From the NCBI RefSeq assembly GCF_900102695.1, contig NZ_FMVW01000001.1:310001-374000 (forward strand): 64,000 nucleotides of DNA, read 5' to 3'. This DNA comes from Afifella marina DSM 2698. GTDB lineage: Bacteria > Pseudomonadota > Alphaproteobacteria > Rhizobiales > Afifellaceae. A model generated the notes under the pieces. That model was not told where the DNA came from. It saw only the letters and a list, made by a program, of their open reading frames with translations, and did no database searches. Shown piece after piece: positions 9,110 through 19,238 of the stretch. The translations under genes and the position numbers were made by a program. Each line of letters begins with the position of its first letter. Positions within the stretch are counted from its first letter, which is position 1.

Positions 9110-9846
9110 GCGAGACCATCACTCTGGCGATCCCCTCCAAGGGCCGCCTGATGGAGGAGACGGAGCGGCGTCTGGCGGCCGCCGGCTACAAGGTCGCGCG
9201 CATCGGCGGGGCGCGGCGTTACCGCGGCGAGGTCGAAGGCTGTCCGGAAATCGAGATCGCCTTTTTGTCGGCATCGGAGATTTCACGCGAACTCGGCCTC
9301 GGCCGGGTGCATGTCGGCGTCACCGGGCTCGATCTCATTCAGGAAACGGTGCCGGCCTGGCAGGAGAAGATCGGCCGCATTCTGCCGCTCGGCTTCGGTC
9401 ATGCCGATGTCGTCATCGCCGTGCCGGAATTGTGGATCGACGTCGCCACGATGGAAGATCTCGACGATGTCGCGGCGGGCTTTTTGCAGCGCCATGGCAG
9501 GCGCCTGCGTATCGCCACCAAATACTGGAACCTAACGCAGCGCTTCCTGGAAAGCCACGGCATCGCGCTCTACCGGATCGTGGAAAGCCTCGGTGCCACC
9601 GAAGGCGCGCCTGCCGGCGGCATGGCCGACGTCATCGTCGACATCACCTCGACCGGATCGACCTTGAAAGCGAACCACCTAAAGATCTTGGACGACGGCG
9701 TCATCTTGCGCTCCGAGGCGTGCCTCGTCATGTCGCGCCGTGCTCCCTGGTCGGATGCGACGCGCCGTGTGGCCGAGACACTGGTCGATGCGGTTGCACA
9801 AGAGCTCAACCGCAATCCTGCCGCCGAGGCCGCCGGCAGCCGGTAA
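9106..9846 (+). CDS. hisG: ATP phosphoribosyltransferase catalytic subunit (short form)
   Basis: A 246-residue enzyme that joins ATP and PRPP, the first committed and feedback-inhibited step of histidine synthesis. Seen: [11 protein letters not shown] at the N-terminus, VGVTGLDLI, and the PRPP-binding [12 protein letters not shown] near residues 183-194. The C-terminal regulatory domain of long-form HisG is absent, consistent with dependence on the adjacent hisZ. GTG start inside the hisZ stop. Confidence 0.96.
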   Translation: MSETITLAIPSKGRLMEETERRLAAAGYKVARIGGARRYRGEVEGCPEIEIAFLSASEISRELGLGRVHVGVTGLDLIQETVPAWQEKIGRILPLGFGHADVVIAVPELWIDVATMEDLDDVAAGFLQRHGRRLRIATKYWNLTQRFLESHGIALYRIVESLGATEGAPAGGMADVIVDITSTGSTLKANHLKILDDGVILRSEACLVMSRRAPWSDATRRVAETLVDAVAQELNRNPAAEAAGSR

Positions 9847-9878
9847 CCCTTTGGGAACGCGCCTTCTTTAGAACTCGT

Positions 9879-9901
9879 CCGGTTTTATTCACAAAAACCG
9901 G
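9879..9901 (+). other. Inverted repeat downstream of hisG
   Basis: CCGGTTTT (9879-9886) and AAAACCGG (9894-9901) form an 8-bp stem with a 7-base loop, 33 bp after the hisG stop. A second palindrome, GCGGGCCCGC, follows at 9902-9911. No T run follows, so termination would be weak at best. Confidence 0.35.
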
Positions 9902-9915
9902 GCGGGCCCGCGATC

Positions 9916-10293
9916 ATGGCTGCCAAGGCCGAACACGCCGATGACCGGCGCACACGCGCCGTCGCGTTGCAAGGCAAGGTGATGGGCGCGATCGCCATCG
10001 CCTGTTCCCTCGGTCTGATCGCCGGCCTCTACGTTCTGTTCAAATCCGACGCGTTGGAGACTTTCCGCAAGATCGATGCGGCAACTGCGAGCTTGCCGGG
10101 AGCGTCTGACAGGCCCCGGCCGAATATCGATATGCCCGTCACTGTGCCACCCACAATCGTCGTGAGGCCTGACCGCTCGGGCGACGAGGCAGAGGAACGC
10201 CGGCCTGTGCCAGAGATCGCCCCGCGTGGACAGATGCCGGCCCGATCGGCTGATCCGCTGTCCTCAGAGGTGAGTTTGCGGCCGGGACTTTGA
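9916..10293 (+). CDS. Small single-pass membrane protein, unknown function
   Basis: 125 residues. A charged N-terminus (about 1-22) is followed by one hydrophobic helix at about residues 22-43 (KVMGAIAIACSLGLIAGLYV) and a Pro/Arg-rich tail of about 80 residues that looks disordered. Topology is probably cytoplasmic N-terminus with an exported tail. I do not recognise a family. The Shine-Dalgarno site is poor. It follows hisG by 69 bp and converges on groEL, sharing the terminator at 10365-10388. Confidence 0.6.
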   Translation: MAAKAEHADDRRTRAVALQGKVMGAIAIACSLGLIAGLYVLFKSDALETFRKIDAATASLPGASDRPRPNIDMPVTVPPTIVVRPDRSGDEAEERRPVPEIAPRGQMPARSADPLSSEVSLRPGL

Positions 10294-10357
10294 GCCGAGG
10301 TTAGGCAGGCGGTCTCCCGCAGCGAGGCCAAGTCCGAAACGAACGCTTCCTTGCAGA

Positions 10358-10388
10358 CAAAAAGAAAGGGCGCCCGCGGGCGCCCTTT
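10358..10388 (-). terminator. groESL terminator
   Basis: A perfect 24-bp palindrome at 10365-10388 (AAAGGGCGCCCG and its complement) folds into a GC-rich hairpin. On the minus strand it is followed by CTTTTTGT. It lies 24 bp after the groEL stop and also faces the small membrane protein gene. Confidence 0.85.
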
Positions 10389-10411
10389 CCGAAAAGCGAG
10401 GGTCGTGGACC

Positions 10412-12091
<1,680 letters not shown>

Positions 12092-12111
12092 TTAGAAAGC
12101 GCGATCGGCGA

Positions 12112-12423
12112 TTAGGCCGCCTGCGCCACACTCTCGCTGTCGATGACGCCCATAATGTCGGACTCCTTCATGATGAGGAGATCTTCGCCATCGATTTTGA
12201 CTTCCGTGCCGGACCACTTACCGAACAGGATCCGGTCGCCGACCTTCACGTCGAGGGCCTGCACCTGGCCGTTGTCGTCACGCGCGCCAGGGCCGACGGC
12301 GATGACTTCGCCTTCCTGCGGCTTTTCCTTGGCGGTGTCCGGAATGATGATGCCACCCTTGGTCTTTTCTTCAGACTCAAGCCGGCGGACCACAACACGG
12401 TCATGCAGAGGGCGGAACTTCAT
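12112..12423 (-). CDS. groES: Co-chaperonin GroES (10 kDa)
   Basis: A 103-residue lid protein for GroEL. Seen: [12 protein letters not shown] at the N-terminus, the mobile loop [12 protein letters not shown], and the [12 protein letters not shown] turn. First gene of the groESL operon. The 307-base region upstream, shared with divergent wrbA, contains a perfect CIRCE operator and a good sigma-70-type promoter, so repression by HrcA with heat induction is expected. Confidence 0.98.
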   Translation of the reverse strand: MKFRPLHDRVVVRRLESEEKTKGGIIIPDTAKEKPQEGEVIAVGPGARDDNGQVQALDVKVGDRILFGKWSGTEVKIDGEDLLIMKESDIMGVIDSESVAQAA

Positions 12424-12482
12424 GTTTCTTCCTCGCGTCCTTTATGCGGGCGCGCTGCGCCCAATGAGGGGATTTGCTGTTG

Positions 12483-12509
12483 TTAGCACTCTCTAGGTGT
12501 GAGTGCTAA
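12483..12509 (-). promoter_or_regulatory. CIRCE element (HrcA operator)
   Basis: TTAGCACTC at 12483-12491 and GAGTGCTAA at 12501-12509, separated by exactly 9 bp, match the CIRCE consensus without mismatch. It lies 60 bp upstream of groES inside the 5' leader, just after the promoter. HrcA bound here represses groESL until heat stress. hrcA itself is not in the window. Between 12547 and the wrbA ribosome site at 12719 I see no further structured feature. Confidence 0.97.
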
Positions 12510-12517
12510 GCGAGCGG

Positions 12518-12546
12518 GAGATAGGTGTTGGACCCGGCCTTGTCAA
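12518..12546 (-). promoter_or_regulatory. Sigma-70-type promoter for groESL
   Basis: On the minus strand, TTGACA (12546-12541) and TATCTC (12523-12518) are separated by 17 bp. The -35 is a perfect consensus, and the transcript would start at or near the CIRCE element, the standard arrangement. Exact start site not determined. Confidence 0.75.
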
Positions 12547-12730
12547 CTGGCGAGAACGCATCGAATTGAGAAAGCCGCTTGCCTCAAATTCGGCGCGCAT
12601 CCGGGGCGGACGCGAGGCCAGGTATCCTTCGACGCAGAGGCGTTATGCGCGCCAGAAATGGTGTCTGGCGAAAGGAGCGTCGCCCTCTAGTTAGGGGCCT
12701 ACAGTGAAATTGCCAAACGGAGATTGAGAT

Positions 12731-13330
12731 ATGGCGAAGATTCTCGTGCTTTATTATTCGAGCTGGGGCCACGTGATGCAGATGGCCGAGGCGGTTGCCG
12801 AAGGCGCCACGAGCGCCGGCGCCGGCGTGACCGTCAAGCGTGTGCCGGAGCTCGTGCCGCATGAGATCGCGGAAAAGTCGGGTTATCTTCTCGACCAGCC
12901 ATATCCGGTCGCAGAACCTGGCGAACTCACCGACTATGACGCGGTCATCGTCGGCACGCCGACCCGTTATGGCGTCATGTGCTCGCAGATGAAGAATTTC
13001 TGGGATCAGACCGGCGGGCTCTGGGCTTCGGGCGCGCTCGTCGGGAAGGTGGGCGCCGTCTTCACCTCCACGGGCACGCAGCATGGCGGCCAGGAGACGA
13101 CCATCACCTCCACGCAGGTGATGCTGCTGCACCAGGGCTTCGTCATCGTCGGCCTGCCCTATTCGTTCCAGGGCCTGACGAAGATGGATGAGATCACCGG
13201 CGGTTCGCCCTACGGCGCCTCGACGCTCGCCGCCGCCGACGGCTCGCGCCAGCCGAGCGCCAACGAGCTCGAAGGGGCGCGCTTCCAAGGCCGTCACGTG
13301 GCCGAGATCGCGGCCAAGCTCTGCGCCTGA
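12731..13330 (+). CDS. wrbA: NAD(P)H:quinone oxidoreductase, WrbA type
   Basis: A 199-residue flavodoxin-like FMN protein that reduces quinones by two electrons, limiting redox cycling. Seen: the phosphate-binding start [45 protein letters not shown], the [13 protein letters not shown] loop, and [12 protein letters not shown]. Length is normal for WrbA. GGAG lies 8 bases before the ATG. Divergent from groESL. A clear terminator follows the gene. Confidence 0.96.
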   Translation: MAKILVLYYSSWGHVMQMAEAVAEGATSAGAGVTVKRVPELVPHEIAEKSGYLLDQPYPVAEPGELTDYDAVIVGTPTRYGVMCSQMKNFWDQTGGLWASGALVGKVGAVFTSTGTQHGGQETTITSTQVMLLHQGFVIVGLPYSFQGLTKMDEITGGSPYGASTLAAADGSRQPSANELEGARFQGRHVAEIAAKLCA

Positions 13331-13375
13331 TCTCGAGGTCGAGCCTTCGGGACGACCTCTGAGCTTAAGAGTTTT

Positions 13376-13412
13376 GGCGGACGGTGATCGATCACCGCCC
13401 GCTTATTTTTTT
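13376..13412 (+). terminator. Rho-independent terminator after wrbA
   Basis: A 16-bp perfect palindrome at 13382-13397, extended by GGCGG/CCGCT pairs around one A-C mismatch, is followed by a T-rich run with seven consecutive T at 13406-13412. It separates wrbA from the DUF427 gene. A weaker 7-bp hairpin lies at 13335-13359. Confidence 0.8.
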
Positions 13413-13490
13413 ACAGATGCAGAATTGAATAATATTTTACTTGAATTTATGCGATTGAAGGGATTACGAGCCCGGCTCGGGGGGGTGCCG

Positions 13491-13889
13491 ATGCCGCATA
13501 AAGAGTATCCGATTACCTTCAGCGTTTGTTCTGGCCTTGTCACCGTTCGTCTCGGTGATCTCCTGCTCGCACGCACGTCGCGTGCAGTCATTGTTTCTGA
13601 AGCTGGGCGGTCGGACGTCATCTATATTCCGCGCCTTAATGTCCGCATGGCGCATATGCAGCGTTCCGAAAAGCTCACGACTTGTCCGCATAAGGGCGCT
13701 GCGAGCTATTATTCGCTTATGACGGATAAAATGCTCGTGCCGGATATCGCCTGGTCTTACGAAAATCCCTATCCCGCCATCTCGCGCATTGCGCATTATC
13801 TCGCTTTCGATCCTAAGAAGGTCGAAATCGAGATGAGCGACCTCCCCGCGGGCGACGCCGATTCAGAAGCTTTCAACCCAAGGCCGTAG
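13491..13889 (+). CDS. DUF427 domain protein
   Basis: 132 residues covering one DUF427 domain, a small beta-rich fold of unknown biochemical role. Seen: YPITFSVCSGLVTVRLGD, IYIPRLNVRMAHM, TTCPHKGAASYYSL and AWSYENPYPAISRIAHYLAF, which follow the family pattern. The ATG at 13491 has a G-rich stretch just upstream; an ATG at 13449 would add 14 residues. The first 100 bases upstream are AT-rich, unlike the surrounding DNA. The 3' end overlaps the convergent SDR gene by 27 bp. Confidence 0.82.
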   Translation: MPHKEYPITFSVCSGLVTVRLGDLLLARTSRAVIVSEAGRSDVIYIPRLNVRMAHMQRSEKLTTCPHKGAASYYSLMTDKMLVPDIAWSYENPYPAISRIAHYLAFDPKKVEIEMSDLPAGDADSEAFNPRP

Positions 13890-14555
13890 CTCCACCTCGA
13901 AGCTCCATGCGGAGCGCTCCTGATCGAGGACGCCAAGATAGGAGCGGGCGATCGCATCCGGATCGAGGAGCGATTGCGGCTTGTCGTCGGCTTCACTTCG
14001 CCCCGGCGCGCGGATGGCGCCGTCGATGATGAAATGCGCCACATGGATGTTCTGCGGCTGCAATTCTCGGGCGATGGACTGCGCGAGGCCCCGGAGGGCG
14101 AATTTGCCCATGGCGAAGGGCGCTGATCGGGCAAAACCTTTGACGCTCGCCGAAGCGCCGGTGAAGAAAATGGCGCCGCCGCCGGCCTCGATCATACGCT
14201 TTGCCGCCTGCTGTGCGACGAGGAAGCCGCCATAGGCGGTGACTTTCAGGGACGTTTCCACGTCATGGGGTCTGAGCTCGACGAGCGGCCCCTGGCTGCG
14301 ATAGCTCGGATTGAAGAGCACGAAGTCGGGGGCCCCGAGATCCCGCTCCACCGCCTGAAAGAGGTCCGCCACCTGGTCTTCTTCGGCGACGTCGCAGCGA
14401 TAGGCGCGCCCGTCCAATTCGTTTGCCAGAGCCTGGTTGGCTTCCATGGTGCGCGAGGCGAGCGCAATCTTGGTGCCGCGCTCGGCGAGCCGGCGTGCGA
14501 CGGCGGCCGACAATCCAGGCCCTGCACCGACGATGAGGGCTATTTTCGGCGTCAT
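13863..14555 (-). CDS. SDR family protein lacking the catalytic tyrosine
   Basis: 230 residues with an SDR Rossmann fold. The glycine motif is VGAGPGLS (9-16), a form typical of SDR relatives of unknown substrate. NNAG is replaced by FNPS (81-84). Ser135 is present, but the YxxxK position reads FAMGK, so the catalytic Tyr is Phe147 while Lys151 is kept. The protein may therefore bind NAD(P) without normal dehydrogenase chemistry, or use another residue. Its start overlaps the upstream secreted-protein stop by 4 bases (ATGA), indicating translational coupling. Confidence 0.85.
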   Translation of the reverse strand: MTPKIALIVGAGPGLSAAVARRLAERGTKIALASRTMEANQALANELDGRAYRCDVAEEDQVADLFQAVERDLGAPDFVLFNPSYRSQGPLVELRPHDVETSLKVTAYGGFLVAQQAAKRMIEAGGGAIFFTGASASVKGFARSAPFAMGKFALRGLAQSIARELQPQNIHVAHFIIDGAIRAPGRSEADDKPQSLLDPDAIARSYLGVLDQERSAWSFEVELRPWVESF

Positions 14556-15172
14556 TGCGGGGCCTCCTGGTCGGTCTCGGTGATCTGGAGCGGGATAGAG
14601 AACCCCGCCGACTTTGCGTTCTGCGTGTCGTGAAACGTGAACTCGGCGCGATAGTTGCCGGGCCGCAGCTCGGGGACGGGGCAGGACAGGACGACGTTGA
14701 AGTCGCGCTTCGGCGCTTTCACCTTCGTCTTGACGGAAAACACCTTCCGGCCTTCGGCGATCACCTGTCCGGTCAGATTGCTGATGGTGAGATCGACATC
14801 CATCGCCACCAGATGCTGGCCGTCCTGCGGCTCGTAGGTGAAGGCGACGGGTTCGGCATAGACGAGCATCGTCTCGCCGGGTCGGTAGCGATTGTCGGGA
14901 CGGGGCACATAATCGCCGAAGCCTTCGGCAGAGCGCACGGCAAGCGCTTTTCGGAAGGCGAGCGGGCCCTCGCGCCAGACGATGTCTGAGGCCTCATCGA
15001 GCAGGTCGAGCGCGGCAACCGTGTCGCCCTTCTCAAGCGCTTCTGCGGCTTTCTCGCCGAGATCTGCAAGGCGCGCGTCCTTAGCCCGCGCCGCGTTCTG
15101 TGCCGCTCCCACAAAGATGGCCGTGGCCAGCAGCATCAAGCCCGCCCTGCGGCGGTGCTCTCTCCAAGACAT
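14552..15172 (-). CDS. Secreted protein of unknown function
   Basis: 206 residues. A signal peptide occupies about 1-29 (LMLLATAIFVGA core, ARA end). Residues 30-85 are a helical, Ala/Glu-rich repeat-like region (EKAAEALEKGDTVAALDLLD), and residues 90-200 look beta-rich and may form an Ig-like fold (YRPGETMLVYAEPVAF..., LRPGNYRAEFTFHD). No family recognised with confidence. Probably periplasmic. It is coupled to the downstream SDR. An inverted repeat in the leader could cover its GAGGGG ribosome site. Confidence 0.75.
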   Translation of the reverse strand: MSWREHRRRAGLMLLATAIFVGAAQNAARAKDARLADLGEKAAEALEKGDTVAALDLLDEASDIVWREGPLAFRKALAVRSAEGFGDYVPRPDNRYRPGETMLVYAEPVAFTYEPQDGQHLVAMDVDLTISNLTGQVIAEGRKVFSVKTKVKAPKRDFNVVLSCPVPELRPGNYRAEFTFHDTQNAKSAGFSIPLQITETDQEAPQ

Positions 15173-15175
15173 AAC

Positions 15176-15214
15176 GCCCCTCTTTCTCTGCGAGGCTCAG
15201 ATTCGCAGAGGGGC
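15176..15214 (-). promoter_or_regulatory. Leader with two mutually exclusive stems over the ribosome-binding site
   Basis: On the transcript of the secreted-protein gene, GCCCCTCT (15214-15207) can pair with AGAGGGGC (15083 is not involved; the partner is 15183-15176), which contains the Shine-Dalgarno site. Alternatively CTCTGCGA (15210-15203) can pair with TCGCAGAG (15193-15186). Both are perfect 8-bp helices sharing four bases. The arrangement could gate translation; that is inference. Confidence 0.4.
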
Positions 15215-15267
15215 TCTGGCAGGGCAAGGGAGGGGGAGCGAGGCGAGTGAAAGGCGGAGAAAGAACG

Positions 15268-15294
15268 GCCGGGGCGAAGCGAGGTCGCCCCGGC
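15268..15294 (-). terminator. Terminator after the M16 peptidase pair
   Basis: A perfect 10-bp GC-rich stem (GCCGGGGCGA and its complement) with a 7-base loop lies 20 bp after the M16 stop. On the minus strand it is followed by CGTTCTTTCT, moderately T-rich. Confidence 0.65.
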
Positions 15295-15313
15295 AGAGGT
15301 CATGAATGGGGTA

Positions 15314-16627
15314 TCAGCTCGCGGCAGGCCCGACGGTGATCACCGAAGGAGGCTCGCCATAGACCCGCTTGGCGGCCCGCTGCACGTCCTCGCGCGTCAC
15401 GGCATTGATGAGCTCGTTACGCTTGTCGACGTAATCGATGCCGAGATGGTCGAGCTGGATGGCGAGAAGCTGCTTGGCGATCTTGCCGGAGGAATCAAAG
15501 CGCAGGGCGTAATTGCCGGTGAGGTAGGACTTCGCATCGGCGAGCTCCTCATCCGTCGGCCCGTTCTCCGCCATGTCTTTGACTTCCTTCACCATCAAAT
15601 CGACGGCCTCCTGGGCGGCATCCGCGCGCGTCGCGGCAGCCCCCACCCAGACGCCCGCATGATCGAAGGGGACGAGGCTCGTTCCGACCGAATAGGCGAG
15701 CCCGCGCTCCTCGCGGATTTCGCGGTAAAACCTGGAGGAGAAGGTGCCCCCGCCGAGGATGTGATCGGCGATATAGGCCGGAATGAAATCCGGATCGTCG
15801 CGCTTGATGCCGGGTCCGCCGAGGCGGATGGAGGTCTGCGGCACGGGAAGGTCGACATGCGCCGTCTTGCCTGCGGCCGCAGTGACGTCGGCGATGGGCT
15901 TGAGGTCGGCCTTCTCCGGCAGATCGCCGAAGACTTCGTCGAGCCGGCCTTTCAGCGTCTCTGCATCGATCGCCCCCACGACGGCGACGACGAGGTTGTC
16001 GCGCGCGAGGTTTCTCTCGGCGAAGCCTTTGAGGTCGGCCCCGGTCAGCTCTTCCACGCTTTCCTCGGTCCCATCGCCGGTGCGGGCATAGGGATGGTCA
16101 CCGAACAACGTCTTGGCCCAGGCACGACGGGCGAGCTCATTCGGATCGGTCTCGTCGCTTCGGAGCTTCGACAGGATCTGCGCTTTGATGCGGGCGACCG
16201 GCTCGTCGTCGAAGCGCGGCTCGGTCAAAGCGAGTTTCGTCAGATTGAAAGCCTCGTCGGCATTGGCGGTAAGCGTCTTCATACTTCCGTAAAAAGCGTC
16301 GCGGCCAGTGTCGAATGAGAGCTTGATGTTGAGATTGTCGAGGCGTGTCTGGAACGCCTTGGAATCGAGATCTCCGGCGCCTTCGTCGAGAAGCCCCGAG
16401 GCGAGATTGGCAAGACCGGATTTGTCCGCCGGATCCTGCACCGAGCCGCCGCGGAAGGCGAACTGCATGTTGACGATCGGCACCGTGTCATCTTCGACGA
16501 GCCAGGCCGTGATCCCCTTGGGCGAGGTCACTTCCTGGATTTCGATCGCGCGGGCGCGGCTCGGCATGGCAACGGCAAGGCTCATTATGGCTCCGAAGGA
16601 TAAGGCAAGCGAGAGGGTGCGCAGCAT
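15314..16627 (-). CDS. M16 family peptidase homologue without zinc motif
   Basis: A 437-residue secreted M16 (pitrilysin/MPP) homologue with a signal peptide (about 1-27). Where active members have HxxEH, this protein has NLASG (residues 74-78): both His and the Glu are lost. In the M16B group such inactive subunits pair with an active one, as in mitochondrial processing peptidase alpha/beta. The active partner is directly upstream and the genes overlap by one base (TGATG), so a heterodimer is the natural inference. Probably periplasmic. Confidence 0.92.
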   Translation of the reverse strand: MLRTLSLALSFGAIMSLAVAMPSRARAIEIQEVTSPKGITAWLVEDDTVPIVNMQFAFRGGSVQDPADKSGLANLASGLLDEGAGDLDSKAFQTRLDNLNIKLSFDTGRDAFYGSMKTLTANADEAFNLTKLALTEPRFDDEPVARIKAQILSKLRSDETDPNELARRAWAKTLFGDHPYARTGDGTEESVEELTGADLKGFAERNLARDNLVVAVVGAIDAETLKGRLDEVFGDLPEKADLKPIADVTAAAGKTAHVDLPVPQTSIRLGGPGIKRDDPDFIPAYIADHILGGGTFSSRFYREIREERGLAYSVGTSLVPFDHAGVWVGAAATRADAAQEAVDLMVKEVKDMAENGPTDEELADAKSYLTGNYALRFDSSGKIAKQLLAIQLDHLGIDYVDKRNELINAVTREDVQRAAKRVYGEPPSVITVGPAAS

Positions 16628-18132
16628 CAGTTCTGCTCCATCGCTGCTGCCGGATCGGCGGTCTCCGGCTCGTGAGAGGCGGCGGGCGTGTTGCCGGGAG
16701 CCTCAGACATGTCGGCCTGCTGGTCGAGCGCCGGTTTGAGATAGCCGGTCGCGGCTTTCTCGGGATCGAGATAGCGTTGTGCCACCTCCTGCACGTCCTT
16801 TGCCGTCACTTTCTGGATGCGTGCCGGCCAGGTCTGAACGTCTTCCAGAGTGCGACCGACCGCGAGCGCCGAGCCGACGATCCGGGCGAGCGACTGCTGA
16901 CTGTCCTGCGAATAGACGGCATCGGCAACGACCGAGTTCTTCGCCCGCGTCAGCTCTTCCTGGCTGACGCCCTCATCGGCGAGCTTGCGGATGGAGGCTT
17001 CCATATCGGCCTGGAGCGTCTCCAGATCGACGCCGTCGCGCGGGATGCCGACGACGATGAGGCGGGAATCGTCGACCGCCGTCGGGCTGTAATAGGCGCC
17101 CGCATAGGTCGCGGGTCCGTTGTCGCGCACGAGCTCGTTGTAGAAGCGGCTCGTCGCGCCGGTGCCGAGAATGTCGGCCAGCACCGAAAGCGCTTCGGCT
17201 TCGCCGGGCTTGCCCGTGACGGCCGAGGGGACGGCGTAAAACTGCATCAGATTGGGCTCGCGCACCTTCTCGTCGCGCACGGTGATGGTGCGCGGACCGG
17301 GCGAGGGCGGCTCGGCCGGACGCGCGGGCCGCGCGCTGTCGGGCTTCGATTTGATCTGACCGTAGGTCTCTTCGGCGAGATCTTTCACACCCTCGGGCGT
17401 GACGTCGCCGGCGACGACCAGGATCGCATTCGAGGGCGTGTAGAACTCATGGTAGAAATCGAGCGCCGTCTTGGCGTTGAGTGCCTTGATCTCGTTTTCC
17501 CAGCCGATCGTCGGCCGCCCATAGGGATGATTGAGATAGAAGATGCGGTTGAGCGCTTCGTTCATGAGAGCGCCGGGATCGTTGTCGACCCGCATGCGCC
17601 GCTCTTCCAGGATGACGTCACGTTCCGGCGCAACGACCTCGTCGGTGAGGACGAGATTGCTCATCCGGTCCGCCTCGAACTCCATCACGTCTTTGAGGTG
17701 GTCCTTCGAGACGCGCTGGTAATAGGCGGTGTAATCGTTGCTGGTGAAGGCGTTCTCCTCACCGCCGATCTTCGACACATAGGTGGAGAATTCGCCGCCC
17801 GGGTGCTTCTTCGTTCCCTTGAACATGAGGTGTTCGAGGAAATGCGCATTGCCCGACTGACCGGGCCGCTCATCGGCAGAACCGACGCGGTACCAGACCA
17901 TATGGGTGACGACGGGGGCGCGTTTGTCGGGGATGACCACCACGTCCATGCCGTTCTTGAGCGTGAAATGTTCGGCATTGGGGGCGATGCGCGCGATTTG
18001 TGGGGTGCTCTGCACCTCGTCGGGTGTCGCATCTTCTGCATAAGCAGGTGCCCGATCGAGGGCAGGGGAAAGGATAAGGCTGACCATGAACGCTCCGACT
18101 AGGGTCGGCACTTTGAACGGGAAATGCTTCAA
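16627..18132 (-). CDS. M16 family zinc metallopeptidase
   Basis: A 501-residue secreted zinc protease of family M16. Seen: signal peptide (about 1-32), the inverted zinc motif HFLEH (97-101) in GNAHFLEHLMFKGT, and a downstream Glu in APERDVILEERRMRVDNDP as the likely third ligand. The second, inactive-type half is present. The start is TTG at 18132, with GGAG 8 bases upstream. Substrate unknown; M16 enzymes usually cut short unfolded peptides inside a closed chamber. The C-terminus is Pro/Ala/Glu-rich. Confidence 0.93.
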   Translation of the reverse strand: MKHFPFKVPTLVGAFMVSLILSPALDRAPAYAEDATPDEVQSTPQIARIAPNAEHFTLKNGMDVVVIPDKRAPVVTHMVWYRVGSADERPGQSGNAHFLEHLMFKGTKKHPGGEFSTYVSKIGGEENAFTSNDYTAYYQRVSKDHLKDVMEFEADRMSNLVLTDEVVAPERDVILEERRMRVDNDPGALMNEALNRIFYLNHPYGRPTIGWENEIKALNAKTALDFYHEFYTPSNAILVVAGDVTPEGVKDLAEETYGQIKSKPDSARPARPAEPPSPGPRTITVRDEKVREPNLMQFYAVPSAVTGKPGEAEALSVLADILGTGATSRFYNELVRDNGPATYAGAYYSPTAVDDSRLIVVGIPRDGVDLETLQADMEASIRKLADEGVSQEELTRAKNSVVADAVYSQDSQQSLARIVGSALAVGRTLEDVQTWPARIQKVTAKDVQEVAQRYLDPEKAATGYLKPALDQQADMSEAPGNTPAASHEPETADPAAAMEQN

Positions 18133-18336
18133 GGTGAAGTCTCCGATTTGGAGTCTCTCGCAACCGGCTGCGGTTTAGGTGCTGGACATAGCCGCACATA
18201 TAGGGCGGCAGAGATGATGCCCAATGAACATCTCTTCATGTTGGCCGCATGTTGGCGGACCGGCCAATTGACGTTCTGCCCGCAAGCCGCTACCCGCGGC
18301 TCGTGCCGGTTTCCCGGTCCAAGCGCAAATGGGCAA

Positions 18337-19227
18337 ATGCAAGCGGAAGAGATATCAGGTCTGGCTGCGATCGCCGCCGATTACGAGGCGATCCTGTGCG
18401 ACGTCTGGGGCGTCATCCATAACGGTGTCGCGGCAAATCCCGGCGCCGTGGAGGCGCTGTGCCGTTTCCGCGAGAATGGCGGACGTGTGGCGCTCATCAC
18501 CAATGCGCCGCGCCCGAACGGTCCGGTCCGCGAGCAGCTTCTGGCGCTCGGCTGCCCCGATGACGCCTATGATGCGATCGTCACCTCCGGCGACGTGACC
18601 CGCCAGGCGATCTCCGGTTATGCCAAGAAGGGCGGTATCTGCCATATCGGCCCCGACCGCGATCTGTCGCTCTATGACGGGCTCGACGTGACCTTGGTGG
18701 GGCCCGACGAGGCGGTCGCCATCAGCTGCACGGGCCTGTCGGAAGACGATGTCGAAACACCCGACGATTACCGCCCGCTTCTGGAAAAGCTCGCCGGACG
18801 CGGCATTCCGATGGTCTGTGCCAATCCCGACGTTGTCGTTGAACGCGGCGGCACCCTCGTCTGGTGCGCCGGTGCGCTCGCCGAGCTTTATGAAGAACTC
18901 GGCTGCGAGGTGATCCTCGTCGGCAAGCCCTTTGCACCAATGTATGACGCCGCCTTGGCGACCCTCGGACATCCGTCCCGCGAAAAGGTTCTGGCGATCG
19001 GCGACGCTTTCAACACCGATATCCGCGGCGCCAACCAGGCCGGCATCGACTGCCTGATGGTGACGGCCGGCATTCATGCCCACGAATTCGGCCATCCCGA
19101 AAAGCCGGATCTCGACAAGGTCCGCAGCCGGCTCATCGAGGAAGAGCGCCATGTCGTGGCGTTCCTGCCGCGCCTCGTCTGGTCCGCCGGCGATGCGGGC
19201 GCGACCTCGTCCGATCCCATCCGCTGA
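18337..19227 (+). CDS. HAD class IIA phosphatase (TIGR01459-type)
   Basis: A 296-residue cytosolic HAD hydrolase. Residues 21-30 read CDVWGVIHNG: the nucleophile Asp22 is present, but the usual second Asp (DxD) is Trp24, a known trait of this alphaproteobacterial subgroup. Later motifs are ALITNAPR (motif II Thr), Lys in VGKPFAPMY, and GDAFNTDIRGA (motif IV). The ATG at 18337 places the fold at the N-terminus; upstream in-frame starts are implausible. It lies 11 bp before ribF, so the two probably share a transcript. Substrate not deducible. Confidence 0.88.
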   Translation: MQAEEISGLAAIAADYEAILCDVWGVIHNGVAANPGAVEALCRFRENGGRVALITNAPRPNGPVREQLLALGCPDDAYDAIVTSGDVTRQAISGYAKKGGICHIGPDRDLSLYDGLDVTLVGPDEAVAISCTGLSEDDVETPDDYRPLLEKLAGRGIPMVCANPDVVVERGGTLVWCAGALAELYEELGCEVILVGKPFAPMYDAALATLGHPSREKVLAIGDAFNTDIRGANQAGIDCLMVTAGIHAHEFGHPEKPDLDKVRSRLIEEERHVVAFLPRLVWSAGDAGATSSDPIR

Positions 19228-19238
19228 TCGCGCCGCCG

